Assembly (NCBI RefSeq): GCF_014207135.1
Contig: NZ_JACHCC010000008.1
Location: 1 to 64,000 of the forward strand
DNA from: Pedobacter cryoconitis
GTDB lineage: Bacteria > Bacteroidota > Bacteroidia > Sphingobacteriales > Sphingobacteriaceae
Direction of reading: 5' to 3'
Length of the DNA: 64,000 bases
Positions 1 through 9,400 of the stretch are shown here, in pieces. The stretch's first letter is position 1. Every line of letters starts with the position of its first letter. The notes beneath the pieces were generated by a model, which saw nothing but the letters and a program-made list of their open reading frames with translations, searched no databases and was not told the origin of the DNA. A program made the position numbers and the translations under genes.

Positions 1-643
1 CTGTCTGCCAGGTAATCTGGCCAGTATAAATACTGTTGGAAATACTTTTGTGATTTTCGGAAATGAAAGAAATGTAGGTCTCGGCAATTAAGGGGATCCT
101 AGTTCTGGGCATTGACAAATAGCCTGTTCCTTCGACTCTTTTAGCCGCATAAAGCTCATGTATGGCAATTCGTTTTTCTGGTATATAAGCCAACAACATC
201 ACCTGATCACTATCCTTTATTCCATGGGCCACAAATTTAGCATCCCAACTAAATAAAAGGCTACCTTCTGTTGCTTTTACCCTGGTCATCGGGGTTTCCG
301 GCATTTTGCCCTTGCTCAATAAAACTTTGGTAAAATCAATATGTTGCGAAGGATATGTACCGGTAATTGCATTTAACCTGGTATATGATGTAGCCACAGC
401 ATAATAGCTTTTAGAAATTTGCTTTGCTTCCAAATCGAATCCAATTTTGATAAATTCTTTAACAGGTTTCAGAAAAGCCGAAGTCAATGCCGTTGCCTGC
501 CAAATAGATAACACTGGAACGGTGGGGGCATCTGTACGAATACCAATTGCTCTTTTCACAATTTTTCCATACAGACTATAAGTTACCGTATTGCCAATTT
601 TACCTGTAAATCCTCCATTTAAACCTTTTTTAAGTATAGCCAT
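1..643 (-). CDS. DUF6266 family protein, 3' end beyond the window
   Basis: The minus strand is open from the ATG at 641-643 to the window edge: 214 codons with no stop, so the C-terminus is missing. The first residues, MAILKKGLNGGFTGKIGNTV, have the opening typical of DUF6266 proteins of Sphingobacteria (a short Lys/Gly stretch, then GGFxGKxGNTV). No signal peptide or membrane segment is seen, and the later part looks like repeated beta-strand units. The family's function is unknown to me. A repeat-rich hairpin lies about 100 bp upstream of the start. Confidence 0.72.
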   Translation of the reverse strand, partial: MAILKKGLNGGFTGKIGNTVTYSLYGKIVKRAIGIRTDAPTVPVLSIWQATALTSAFLKPVKEFIKIGFDLEAKQISKSYYAVATSYTRLNAITGTYPSQHIDFTKVLLSKGKMPETPMTRVKATEGSLLFSWDAKFVAHGIKDSDQVMLLAYIPEKRIAIHELYAAKRVEGTGYLSMPRTRIPLIAETYISFISENHKSISNSIYTGQITWQT

Positions 644-742
644 AATTGCATGTTTTACATAAACTACCTCAATTTTCTATTAAAGATATAAAATTATTAA
701 CAACAGACAATCATAACCAAATTTAGTTTCTAAACTATATTT

Positions 743-829
743 AAGTGGGTTTGAACTGGGATTGAAGTGGGGTTGAACTGGGTTAAGGCACTTCAACCCT
801 ACTTCAACCTCACTTCAACCCCAGCTCAA
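743..829. repeat. Imperfect palindrome built of tandem 10-12 bp units
   Basis: The left arm (743-784) holds three or four units of the type GGGTTGAAGTG or TTGAACTGGG. The right arm (791-829) holds their reverse complements (CTTCAACCC, ACTTCAACC and so on). The arms pair almost throughout around a 6-nt loop, so the element can form a hairpin of about 38 bp whose arms are themselves tandem repeats. It is far more G/C-skewed than its surroundings. It lies between the divergent DUF6266 and RHS genes, closer to DUF6266. Confidence 0.75.
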
Positions 830-1296
830 TATAAAACAGAAACCGACTAGAACCACAACTGTCCTACATCTTCTTACAATAGAAAAACTTTCATAATTCA
901 AAACAAAAAAGTCGTCCTGACACATCTAAACACAGATCAAAAGGACATACATTTAACAAACAAATAACATTACCTTAACTACACAAACACATAATTAAGA
1001 TTTCATATTATAAATTTACAGACATTATAACATCCAATCTTATCAACTTATTGTGAGAAATCTATCAGACATACCATAGTGTAAAAAACACCTTGAACTT
1101 TTATTCATTACATAAAGCAGAACAGAGATATTTTGTCCTGAAAGACAATAATGTCTATAAAATGAATAAAATCTCACTAAAAAGTTAAAGTAATTGACCT
1201 CTATATCTGACAGAATTAAAAATCAGAAGGTATGAAGAGTTAGTGGCAACATAATCTCTAGAAAACCTATTAATCCCCCAAACAACTATAATATCA
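830..1296. other. AT-rich intergenic stretch, no gene seen
   Basis: This leader region of the RHS gene holds no open frame with coding character and no clear hairpin. A promoter for the RHS genes must lie here, but I cannot pick a convincing Bacteroidota -33/-7 pair. Confidence 0.5.
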
Positions 1297-4200
1297 ATGA
1301 AAGGAAAATTTCTTTTTTGTATTTTTTCTTTTTGCGTAAACTGTGTTTTTGCCCAAGAAGAGTATTCCAAAATAAACCAAGTCACACCTCCCTCACCAAC
1401 AGCTGCATCTCTTGGGGCATATGGAAACTATCCATTAAGTGATTTCCGTGGCGTTCCAAATATAAATATCCCTTTGGCTGAAATCAGTCTAAAGAATACA
1501 AAACTACCTATTTCATTAAGTTATGACCCTTCTGGGATTAAAACAGACCAGATTGCCGGTTGGGTAGGTTTAGGTTGGTCACTCAATTGTGGAGGAGTAA
1601 TTACTAGATCCGTAGTTGATATAGCTGACGATTTTAATGGGCTTGCGAATGTAGGGCGCCAGACAGGTATGTTGTATAATAATTACTATAAGCCGGGTCT
1701 TGTCAATTCAAATGGAGCTAGACAGCCCGGATTAGATCTTGCTGTAACCCCACCATATCAGATCACTCAGAACTTAATGTTCATGAGACAGCAGAAAATG
1801 GACACCGAGCCTGATGTTTTTTATTTTAATTTTAATGGTCAATCAGGGAAGTTCGTTATTAGACCAGTTACCAATTCGGACCCATCAGGTCATCAGATAG
1901 CCTTCTCTCCCTACAAGGATATCAAAGTACAATATAACATGGAAACTGCCGCAGGTAATCCTGACATGTCAGGCTCCATAAGTCAATTCATTTTAACAGA
2001 CGAAAAGGGTGACCGATACTATTTTGATGTTACTGAAAAACAATTCAGTAACACATGGAGTGGAATTGTTGACTATGTAGCCGGAATAGCTACCTGTAAT
2101 GGAGCAGGAAGCAGCAATAGCCAGTCTCCTTTTTACAATTCGTCCTGGTACTTGTCCAAAATTGTTACTTCTTTAGGAGAAACGGTCAATTTCACTTATG
2201 CAGATGAGCAATACACCTATAATTCTGTTGGTAATATCTCTGCAACCAACTCTCCAATAAACCTTTCTGATACCGATGGGTGCAAAATTGGCCCTAGCGA
2301 TTTTAATAATGGATATGCCGAAGATCAAACAACAACAACGGTACAAGGAAAGAGACTTTCTGCTATCGAGGGAGACGACTTTAAGATTACCTTTTTAGCT
2401 AATGCACAAAGAAAAGATATACCAGGTATGTCTGCACTTACCAATATTAAAGTTTTCTCAAAAACTGGTGGAGTTCTTACTCCTGTTAAAGGATTTGATT
2501 TCAGTTATCACTACATGGCAGACCTCAGTAAGCCACAAAAAAAATTCGATCAGGTTTTCATGGCAACTGGCGATTCAAGGCAGCATTTATTCCTCGATAC
2601 AATACAGAATAAGGATAACGCAAATAATATTATATCGAATTATCAATTCGTTTATAATGAAGCTTTAACATTGCCCGACCGTTTTTCTTACCAAAAGGAC
2701 TTTTGGGGATATTTTAACAACAACAACTGCAACTCCCCAATTGCCAAACTCTACATCTATCCAAATGCAAGTACACCAGACGGTGGCCCTATTCAATCTA
2801 ACTACAGTATATTTCCACAAAATAACTGGGGAACTCAGTTATCATTACCAGGAGCCAACAGAAATTCAAACTCTGCGGCAATTTTAACCGGAACCTTAAC
2901 TAAAATCATATTCCCAACCGGCGGTTACACTCAGTTTAATCTTGAGCCACATACATTTAATTTTAATGGACAAAATATTACAGGTGGTGGTTTGCGTTTA
3001 CAACAATCAATCTCATATGATGGCATTGATCACGCTCATGATAATATAAAAAGCTATAGTTATCTAAACTCAGCAGATCACACAAACTCAAGTGGAGTTA
3101 TATTTAATATGCCAATTTTCGCTTATTATGAAGCACTTACCAATACCAATTTGGAGACGAATCTTTTTTATAGTAAGAATACTATTCGTTCCGATGTTTC
3201 GCATAGTCCTTTAAGTGGATTTGATGGATATAGTATTGGTTATCGTGAAATCACTGAAACACTATCAGACGGTAGTAAGACATTGCGAAGATACAGTACA
3301 CCAGGAGCATTTGGCATTTTGGGCGATTATGCTATTAATGGTTGTACAATAGAACAATCTGGTTTTTGTGACGGTTTCTTTAATGCAGTCCCTTCAATCA
3401 CAATGCCCTGGGTTGTAGACAACGGAACAACTCAGGGACAGGTACTTGATGGCCAAATCAGTGATGAGACACCAAACATCTACCCTTTTGCACCTAATAC
3501 AAACTATGATTGGAACCGGGGTTTATTATTAACGGAAACCGCATTTAACAACGGTGGAGTTAAACAAAAACAAATAGATTACAATTATCAGTTATTTACA
3601 CCAAAGAATAGCGGTCCTGTTTTCGTTAGAGGGCTAAAAAAAGGGAGATTAAAGAACTATAATTTTTTCCATCAAAGAACAAATGGTTCTTCTTTGACCT
3701 GCGATTTGGTTAGGTATGATATTGTTGCTGAGTACCAAACAATCACTCAAGTAGCCAAAGTTCCCCTTAATGAAGTGATTTCAGAGTATGATGCAAGTGG
3801 AAATGTATTAACCAACACTAAAACATACACCTATAATTTCAATAGTCTGAAGTCATCAAAAGTAGAGACGGATAACAGTGATGGGATGCACAGTATATTT
3901 AATATGACCTATGTGAATGATCTGGATCTGACTCAAGCATCTATACAACCAGATTATGCAGGATATAAAAACCTATCTGACAATAATATCAACGCCCTTG
4001 TCGAAAGCTTTGTACAGCAGAAAAAACCAGATAACAGCTTGAGTACAATTGCTGGTACCTTAGTCACCTATAAACCAAACCTTCCGCTACCTGGTGCATC
4101 TTATGTACTTCGCACCAGTACCCCTTTAGATAGCTTCAACCCTATCTCTGTATCAACCGCAGGAATTACTAAAGATGCTCATTATGATTTGGACCAGTCC

Positions 4201-4752
4201 CTGGATCAATATGATACTAAAGGAAATCTACTTCAGTTAACGAATAATTCAGTTTCAACCAAATGTTACCTGTGGGGATTTAACAAGCAATATCCTATTG
4301 CCCAGGTTACCAACGCCACCAGTAATAATATTTTCTACACAGGCTTTGAAGAAGGCGATGGAAATACATCCCCGGAAGATTGCAAAACCGGACATTTAAG
4401 TTACTCGGGTAATTATAATAAAACACTAGCAGGAGTTGACAATGGTGCCTATAAACTAACTTATTGGCAAAAAACAGCAGGTAACTGGTCTTTACAGGTA
4501 CTTGATGTAAATGTTACAGGCAATAGTTATTCCATAGCGCTAAGCGGCCAGATAGATGACGTAAGATTCTATCCCACCTATTCGCAAATGACAACCTACA
4601 CTTATGATCCACTTGTTGGAGTAACAAGTAGTACTGATCCTAAAAACCAAATTACCTATTATGAATATGATAGTCTGCAGCGATTGATGAATATAAGAGA
4701 TAAGGACAAAAACATCATCAAACACAATACTTATCATTATCAGGGACATTAA
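1297..4752 (+). CDS. Secreted RHS/YD-repeat protein
   Basis: This 1151-residue protein starts with a signal peptide (hydrophobic residues 4-18, likely cleavage after VFAQ). Residues about 65-100 hold a motif found at the start of SpvB/RHS-like proteins of Bacteroidota (LSYDPSGIKTDQIAGWVGL, then GWSLNCGGVITR). The middle is beta-rich. The last 60 residues carry recognisable YD repeats (TYTYDPLVGVTSSTDPKN; YYEYDSLQRLMNIRDKDKN), and the protein stops before any RHS core or toxin domain. It probably forms part of the RHS shell and is made together with the next gene, which starts 26 bp downstream and carries DUF6443, the core and a toxin tip. A separate shell protein upstream of a DUF6443/core protein is a common arrangement in this phylum. 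Confidence 0.85.
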   Translation: MKGKFLFCIFSFCVNCVFAQEEYSKINQVTPPSPTAASLGAYGNYPLSDFRGVPNINIPLAEISLKNTKLPISLSYDPSGIKTDQIAGWVGLGWSLNCGGVITRSVVDIADDFNGLANVGRQTGMLYNNYYKPGLVNSNGARQPGLDLAVTPPYQITQNLMFMRQQKMDTEPDVFYFNFNGQSGKFVIRPVTNSDPSGHQIAFSPYKDIKVQYNMETAAGNPDMSGSISQFILTDEKGDRYYFDVTEKQFSNTWSGIVDYVAGIATCNGAGSSNSQSPFYNSSWYLSKIVTSLGETVNFTYADEQYTYNSVGNISATNSPINLSDTDGCKIGPSDFNNGYAEDQTTTTVQGKRLSAIEGDDFKITFLANAQRKDIPGMSALTNIKVFSKTGGVLTPVKGFDFSYHYMADLSKPQKKFDQVFMATGDSRQHLFLDTIQNKDNANNIISNYQFVYNEALTLPDRFSYQKDFWGYFNNNNCNSPIAKLYIYPNASTPDGGPIQSNYSIFPQNNWGTQLSLPGANRNSNSAAILTGTLTKIIFPTGGYTQFNLEPHTFNFNGQNITGGGLRLQQSISYDGIDHAHDNIKSYSYLNSADHTNSSGVIFNMPIFAYYEALTNTNLETNLFYSKNTIRSDVSHSPLSGFDGYSIGYREITETLSDGSKTLRRYSTPGAFGILGDYAINGCTIEQSGFCDGFFNAVPSITMPWVVDNGTTQGQVLDGQISDETPNIYPFAPNTNYDWNRGLLLTETAFNNGGVKQKQIDYNYQLFTPKNSGPVFVRGLKKGRLKNYNFFHQRTNGSSLTCDLVRYDIVAEYQTITQVAKVPLNEVISEYDASGNVLTNTKTYTYNFNSLKSSKVETDNSDGMHSIFNMTYVNDLDLTQASIQPDYAGYKNLSDNNINALVESFVQQKKPDNSLSTIAGTLVTYKPNLPLPGASYVLRTSTPLDSFNPISVSTAGITKDAHYDLDQSLDQYDTKGNLLQLTNNSVSTKCYLWGFNKQYPIAQVTNATSNNIFYTGFEEGDGNTSPEDCKTGHLSYSGNYNKTLAGVDNGAYKLTYWQKTAGNWSLQVLDVNVTGNSYSIALSGQIDDVRFYPTYSQMTTYTYDPLVGVTSSTDPKNQITYYEYDSLQRLMNIRDKDKNIIKHNTYHYQGH

Positions 4753-4778
4753 ACATCAATTCATAAGACCAACATCAC

Positions 4779-7700
4779 ATGATCGTTTATAAAATATTCA
4801 GAACAAGGTTAGCGCGTTTATTTATCTCTTTAATTCTTTTACTTTCGCCTTGTTTCACACAGGCGCAGACCGAAGTAAAATCCCCGTTGATTGGTTCACC
4901 GACTGCAGGATCATACTACAGTTATAACAGTATTATTTTGAATCCTGATTTCAGTTTCATCGCTACTGATGGCAACAGCTTGGATCTATACATTGCTGAT
5001 CCAGACTGCCAACCGCTAACCATGGCATTAAGTGCTAACCAAAACTACATTTACTCATCAACTCCACGGATAGCTGGTTATAACCCTGCGGCAAATACTT
5101 ACTCTACATGTGATCTGATGCAAACTGTCCAATATATAGACGGACTGGGGCGCCCCCTGCAAACCATACAGGTTAAAGGCACAACTTTGGGTAAAGATAT
5201 GGTTCAGCCTTTTGTATATGACGCACTCGGCAGGGAAGCACAAAAGTACCTCCCCTATGCTGCACAGGGCACTGCAGATGGTAGTTATAAAAGTACCGGC
5301 CTAACTGATCAGGGAGTATTCTACAGCACCCCACCAGTAGGTGTATCTTCGATTTCCCTCCCATCTGCAAGTACCATTTTTGAGGCTTCACCATTAAGCC
5401 GGCCATTGGAACAAGGTGCTCCCGGTCAGTCCTGGCAATTGTCAACGAGTAATTTACCAGGTAGTGGGCATACTGTAAAAACAGTATATGAAAATAATGT
5501 TGCCGGTGAGGTGATTCTTTGGACTGCAAATACAACGGGCACAGGGGCAACAGGAAATACAAATTACGATGCAAATCAATTATATAAAAAAACGACTGCA
5601 GATGAGAATGGAAATAAGGCCATCGAATATAAAGATAAAAAGGGGCGTATAATCTGCAAAAAACTGCAGTCTGATGCCACAACTTTTCTTATTACCTACT
5701 ATGTATATAATGCTCTGAACAATTTGTCCTATGTAATTCCTCCAATACCTACGAGCACAACTTACCCAACCAGTTTTACCGAAACCGATGCAGTGTTTAC
5801 TAATTTTGTCTACGGTTATCATTATGATGATCGGAACAGACTGTCCCAGAAGAAAATACCTGGTAAAGACTGGGAGTTTATGGTATACGATAAGATAGAC
5901 AAATTAGTTGCTAGCCAGGATGGTAACCAGCGGTTGAATAATCAATGGATGATCACTAAATATGATGCTTTAGGCAGAGCGGTGATGACTGGTAGCTGGA
6001 GCAACGGCAATACGGCCATCAGCCCTCAAAGCTTAACAGCCTTGGTTTACGCTCAAAATATCAACTGGGAAAATAAAGATAATACACAGGGTTACGGCTA
6101 TAGCATGACCAATACATATCCTCATACCATGGATAATGTGCTGACGGTAAATTATTATGATAATTATAGTACTCCCTATACCAGCCCTTATACTTATTCG
6201 GTAAACAGTCAGATCAGCCCCGCTATGCCAGCAGCAGCAAGTACCATGACTACGGGCCTGTTAACAATGAGTTTGACTGCGGTGTTGAACGGGGTCAATA
6301 ACAATACGAATCCGGGTAATATGCTGGGTACGGTTTATTATTATGATGATCTGGGGAGGGATATCCAAAGTTATGAAATGCATTACCTGGGAGGCAAATC
6401 TATTAACGCAGGTAACTATGACCAGATCAGTCATAGTTATAATTTCACCAATGATATTACTCAGACTGTAAGAATCCATCATAATGCGACCAATTCAGCT
6501 TCTCCTGCTGTGATTACCATAGCGAATAGTTATGTCTATGACCATATGGGTAGGAAGCGCCAGACATTTGAACAGATCAATGGAGACAATAATGTTTTAC
6601 TGAGCCAGAATGATTATAATGAAATTGGCCAGAAGTTGAATAAACATTTGCATTCCGTAGATAATGGAGCAAGTTTTTTACAAAATATTAGTTATGCTTA
6701 TAATGAGCGGGGTTGGTTGAGTACTCTAAATACTGATGGGAACCTACTTAACTTCAGTTTGAATTATAACAACTCTGGCACAGGTATCACTCCCCAATGG
6801 AACGGGAATATCAGTCAGATGGGCTATAATGTAAATAAAGGGACAAATACAGGCGCTCATCAGTTCATTTATAATTATGATGGTTTAAACCGCCTAACGC
6901 AGGCTCAATCTACGGGTAGTTTACTAGATGAAAGTCTGAGCTATGACAGAATGGGTAATATCAGCAACTTAACCAGAGGAGGAACAAGTGCGGTCAGCCT
7001 TGCTTATACCTATACTGATGCGAATGGGAACTACAGTAACCGGTTACAAAAGGTCACAAACAACAATGTAGCCTTTAGAAGTTATGGATACGATGCGAAT
7101 GGGAATGCGACTTCGGATGGTGGTACTCAAACGATTAATTATAATCTATTGAACTTGCCGCAAAGTGTTTTGCAAGGTGGAACGACCAAAGCGACTTATA
7201 TCTATAATGCAGCAGGAAATAAGTTAAAGAACACCGGAAGTGATGGTAGCTGGGATTATGTGAATGGTATCGTTTACCAGAATGGGGTGATCTCTTTTAT
7301 TCAGACTGAAGAAGGCAGGGCAAATTACAATGTGCAGAATAGTACTTACAATTATGAATATAACCTGAAAGACCATTTAGGAAATACGAGGGTATCATTT
7401 GATAAAGACCCATCAGCGGGCACAGCGCGAATCATCCAGGAAGATGAATATTATTCCTTTGGGCTAAGAAAGATAGGAGGTTATGATTTTGCTAACAATA
7501 ATCGTTATCTCTATAATGGAAAGGAATTACAGACAGATTTAGCTAACCAATACGATTATGGGTCAAGATTCTATGACCCATTAATTGGGCGTTTTAGCAT
7601 GATAGATCCATATTCAGAGTTCTTCCCATGGATGACCAATTATCAATACGCGTCAAATGGGCCTTCAAGTAAAATTGATTTAGATGGACTGGAGGGTATT

Positions 7701-8258
7701 TTCTTTTTTGAGGAGACAGCTATTACTCCTGAAGCAGTACCATTTGGGGACCCCGTTGCTAATCTTGCAAAAGCAGGCGGAGAACTTAATGGAGCGCCAA
7801 TTTCTGAATCAGTAACAAAATTTGAATGGCATCATCTCATACCACAGGTCCTCAGAGGGACTATTGATTTAGTCAAAGAAGCAATAAGAGAAGGTTTTGG
7901 TTTTGACAAAGAGGAAAACCTCTCTCTGCAAGAAAAATTCGGCAAAGCTACTGGGAAGGGTGTCCATGGTAATCATCCAAAGTATACCGAGGCAATTAAA
8001 GGACAACTTAAAGAAAGTGCGAAAAACAATCCTGGCTCTTCAGCATTAGATATTGTAAGAGGGGTAGCCAATAACGCTCGACAGACGATTATTAATAACC
8101 CAGGTGTTAAAATAAATGATCTATTTAATCTGTACTTTTTGGTTCCTTCTAAAACTAGAATACCTAACGTGATCCCAGGAAAGGTATTTAGTGGGCCTAT
8201 ACCATCTGATCCAGAACCAGCCCCTAAAGAAAAACCTAAACCAGAACCTCAATCATGA
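4779..8258 (+). CDS. RHS repeat-associated core protein with C-terminal AHH-type nuclease toxin domain
   Basis: This 1159-residue protein has a signal peptide (about residues 1-30, ending FTQAQ) and a DUF6443-type N-terminal region with the motif YIDGLGRPLQT. Many YD repeats follow (for example FVYDALGREAQKYLPY). The RHS core (about residues 860-970) contains DHLGNTRVSF, YNGKELQTDL, YDYGSRFYDPLIGRFSMIDP and ends DLDGL, where the core is normally cut from the toxin. The unique C-terminal domain has W-H1018-H1019-LIPQ and, later, H1063-G-N-H1066-P-K-Y. This matches the AHH branch of HNH/EndoVII nucleases, which cut DNA or RNA. The tail is Pro/Glu/Lys-rich. The likely role is contact-dependent or secreted toxicity. 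The partner immunity protein is probably the convergent gene at 8331-9026. Confidence 0.88.
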   Translation: MIVYKIFRTRLARLFISLILLLSPCFTQAQTEVKSPLIGSPTAGSYYSYNSIILNPDFSFIATDGNSLDLYIADPDCQPLTMALSANQNYIYSSTPRIAGYNPAANTYSTCDLMQTVQYIDGLGRPLQTIQVKGTTLGKDMVQPFVYDALGREAQKYLPYAAQGTADGSYKSTGLTDQGVFYSTPPVGVSSISLPSASTIFEASPLSRPLEQGAPGQSWQLSTSNLPGSGHTVKTVYENNVAGEVILWTANTTGTGATGNTNYDANQLYKKTTADENGNKAIEYKDKKGRIICKKLQSDATTFLITYYVYNALNNLSYVIPPIPTSTTYPTSFTETDAVFTNFVYGYHYDDRNRLSQKKIPGKDWEFMVYDKIDKLVASQDGNQRLNNQWMITKYDALGRAVMTGSWSNGNTAISPQSLTALVYAQNINWENKDNTQGYGYSMTNTYPHTMDNVLTVNYYDNYSTPYTSPYTYSVNSQISPAMPAAASTMTTGLLTMSLTAVLNGVNNNTNPGNMLGTVYYYDDLGRDIQSYEMHYLGGKSINAGNYDQISHSYNFTNDITQTVRIHHNATNSASPAVITIANSYVYDHMGRKRQTFEQINGDNNVLLSQNDYNEIGQKLNKHLHSVDNGASFLQNISYAYNERGWLSTLNTDGNLLNFSLNYNNSGTGITPQWNGNISQMGYNVNKGTNTGAHQFIYNYDGLNRLTQAQSTGSLLDESLSYDRMGNISNLTRGGTSAVSLAYTYTDANGNYSNRLQKVTNNNVAFRSYGYDANGNATSDGGTQTINYNLLNLPQSVLQGGTTKATYIYNAAGNKLKNTGSDGSWDYVNGIVYQNGVISFIQTEEGRANYNVQNSTYNYEYNLKDHLGNTRVSFDKDPSAGTARIIQEDEYYSFGLRKIGGYDFANNNRYLYNGKELQTDLANQYDYGSRFYDPLIGRFSMIDPYSEFFPWMTNYQYASNGPSSKIDLDGLEGIFFFEETAITPEAVPFGDPVANLAKAGGELNGAPISESVTKFEWHHLIPQVLRGTIDLVKEAIREGFGFDKEENLSLQEKFGKATGKGVHGNHPKYTEAIKGQLKESAKNNPGSSALDIVRGVANNARQTIINNPGVKINDLFNLYFLVPSKTRIPNVIPGKVFSGPIPSDPEPAPKEKPKPEPQS

Positions 8259-8290
8259 TTTTAATATAATTATGACTATAATCAATGATA

Positions 8291-8340
8291 AATTTCTTTA
8301 ATTCGCACCTAATGAAATCTAGCGTGCGAATTAAAGAAAT
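8291..8340. terminator. Bidirectional terminator hairpin between toxin and immunity genes
   Basis: There is a perfect 17-bp inverted repeat: 8292-8308 (ATTTCTTTAATTCGCAC) and 8324-8340. The inner CTA/TAG adds pairs next to a bulge. T-rich sequence flanks it on both strands. The right arm overlaps the last codons and stop of the minus-strand immunity gene. Confidence 0.8.
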
Positions 8341-9026
8341 ATTTTACTTGTGACTTGAATATCACAACCAGTAATTTCATTTTCGACCAAAGCATCTCTT
8401 AAAGTCTGGCTGATATAAAAATTAATATCAAATCTACCTATTTCAAAAAGGTCTAATCCTTTATCAAACTTTGAATTGAGATAAATCTCTTTTGAACCAA
8501 TAGAACGATAAGGAAGTTTTTTTACAAAAGAATCATCTTGCAACTCTTTAGCCTTACCAAGGAAGTCCTCCTTTGAGGTTAAGGTAATGGGCTTCGGATC
8601 AGCATTGGAATATCCAGAAGTTACAAAGTTGGACTTGGGATAATCTACAAAATCTGTATAATCCGAAATTATATGTACGAAAAAGTAACCATCTAGCTCA
8701 GTTTTTTTGTGTAATACTTTTGCTGGGTAAAACCGGTGTGGTGGAAGTACAGACTTATCAAATAATGCTTTTAATTTTTCGCTTATAATAAAACCTGATG
8801 ATATACCAGAGCTTATAATGTCAGTGGGTTTAGCTCTTCCATGAAGTATTAAGCTATCCATATTCGGAGTAAAATCAGGAAAACCGCCGCTTTTTGCTGC
8901 AATATAATAGGAATAAAAAGAGTCAGGTTTGTCATCATCATATCCAGGCTTCCATTTTTGGATCTGTGGATAAACAGGACCGGTTTCTTTTGTGGCACAG
9001 GACTCTTTGAAAATATAGTATTGCAT
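8331..9026 (-). CDS. Imm11-like immunity protein, likely antitoxin of the AHH RHS toxin
   Basis: This 231-residue cytoplasmic protein has no signal peptide. Its layout fits the Imm11 family (formerly DUF1629): a short N-terminal strand (YYIFKES), then a segment with FIISEKLKALFDKSVLPPHRFYP, a strand pair around DGYFFVHIISDYTDFVDYPKS, and the C-terminal motif LRDALVENEITGCDI. In the family the end is typically an Arg/Leu-rich helix followed by a TG pair. Imm11 proteins are known neighbours of AHH-type toxins. The unusual point is orientation: the gene converges on the toxin gene instead of following it, so it needs its own promoter. The family call rests on pattern recognition alone. Confidence 0.68.
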   Translation of the reverse strand: MQYYIFKESCATKETGPVYPQIQKWKPGYDDDKPDSFYSYYIAAKSGGFPDFTPNMDSLILHGRAKPTDIISSGISSGFIISEKLKALFDKSVLPPHRFYPAKVLHKKTELDGYFFVHIISDYTDFVDYPKSNFVTSGYSNADPKPITLTSKEDFLGKAKELQDDSFVKKLPYRSIGSKEIYLNSKFDKGLDLFEIGRFDINFYISQTLRDALVENEITGCDIQVTSKIFL

Positions 9027-9060
9027 AAATTAGATCTATCGTTTTGTTACTATGGTCAAT

Positions 9061-9096
9061 ATCATAATAAGGGTTATTTAAAACCCTTATTATGAT
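9061..9096. promoter_or_regulatory. Perfect 15-bp inverted repeat upstream of the immunity gene
   Basis: The arms at 9061-9075 (ATCATAATAAGGGTT) and 9082-9096 match perfectly across a 6-nt AT-only spacer. The repeat begins 34 bp upstream of the immunity gene start. It has no T-tract on either strand, so an operator or RNA hairpin in the leader is as likely as a terminator. Confidence 0.5.
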
Positions 9097-9400
9097 GCTA
9101 ATTTAGTAAATATTCTTTACCTAAACAGCTAAGATTTTATAACTCTTAACCATTGAAAAAAGATAAGAATGAAATCTCCGTATATGCCAAAAGCAGGAAC
9201 AGCAACAGCCAAGAGCGGAGCCGTTCCGCAGGCCATAAATGCGGGACGGCCAGTTTGCGGGCATTAATATTAATATTAATAGATAATCCTTATACAAGCT
9301 TATAGTCAGTTGTCGATCTCGATAATTTTTGATAATTATGGCGACGCTGCCAGAAAAAGATCTATATTTCCTATTTTCAACCTATTGTTGCAATCACGTT
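9097..9400. other. Non-coding gap holding a GC-rich element and ATTAAT repeats
   Basis: Apart from the GC-rich element at 9184-9264, this gap has three tandem ATTAAT units directly after it (about 9262-9281) and otherwise AT-rich sequence. No coding frame is seen. Confidence 0.45.
9184..9264. repeat. GC-rich 81-bp palindromic intergenic element
   Basis: The element is bounded by ATGCC (9184-9188) and GGCAT (9260-9264) and contains a 10-bp stem: 9220-9229 GCCGTTCCGC with 9241-9250 GCGGGACGGC, one G-T wobble. Its base composition is much richer in G and C than the flanks. A mobile or dispersed intergenic repeat is the best guess. A genome-wide copy count would decide. Confidence 0.45.

Noticed and set aside
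5173..5822. Long antisense open frames within the RHS gene
   Set aside because: They overlap a clear RHS frame, have no family resemblance and are rich in residues expected from antisense reading of YD repeats.
9260..9285. ATTAAT tandem repeats as a replication-origin or attachment signal
   Set aside because: There are only three units, with no DnaA boxes, integrase gene or flanking tRNA.
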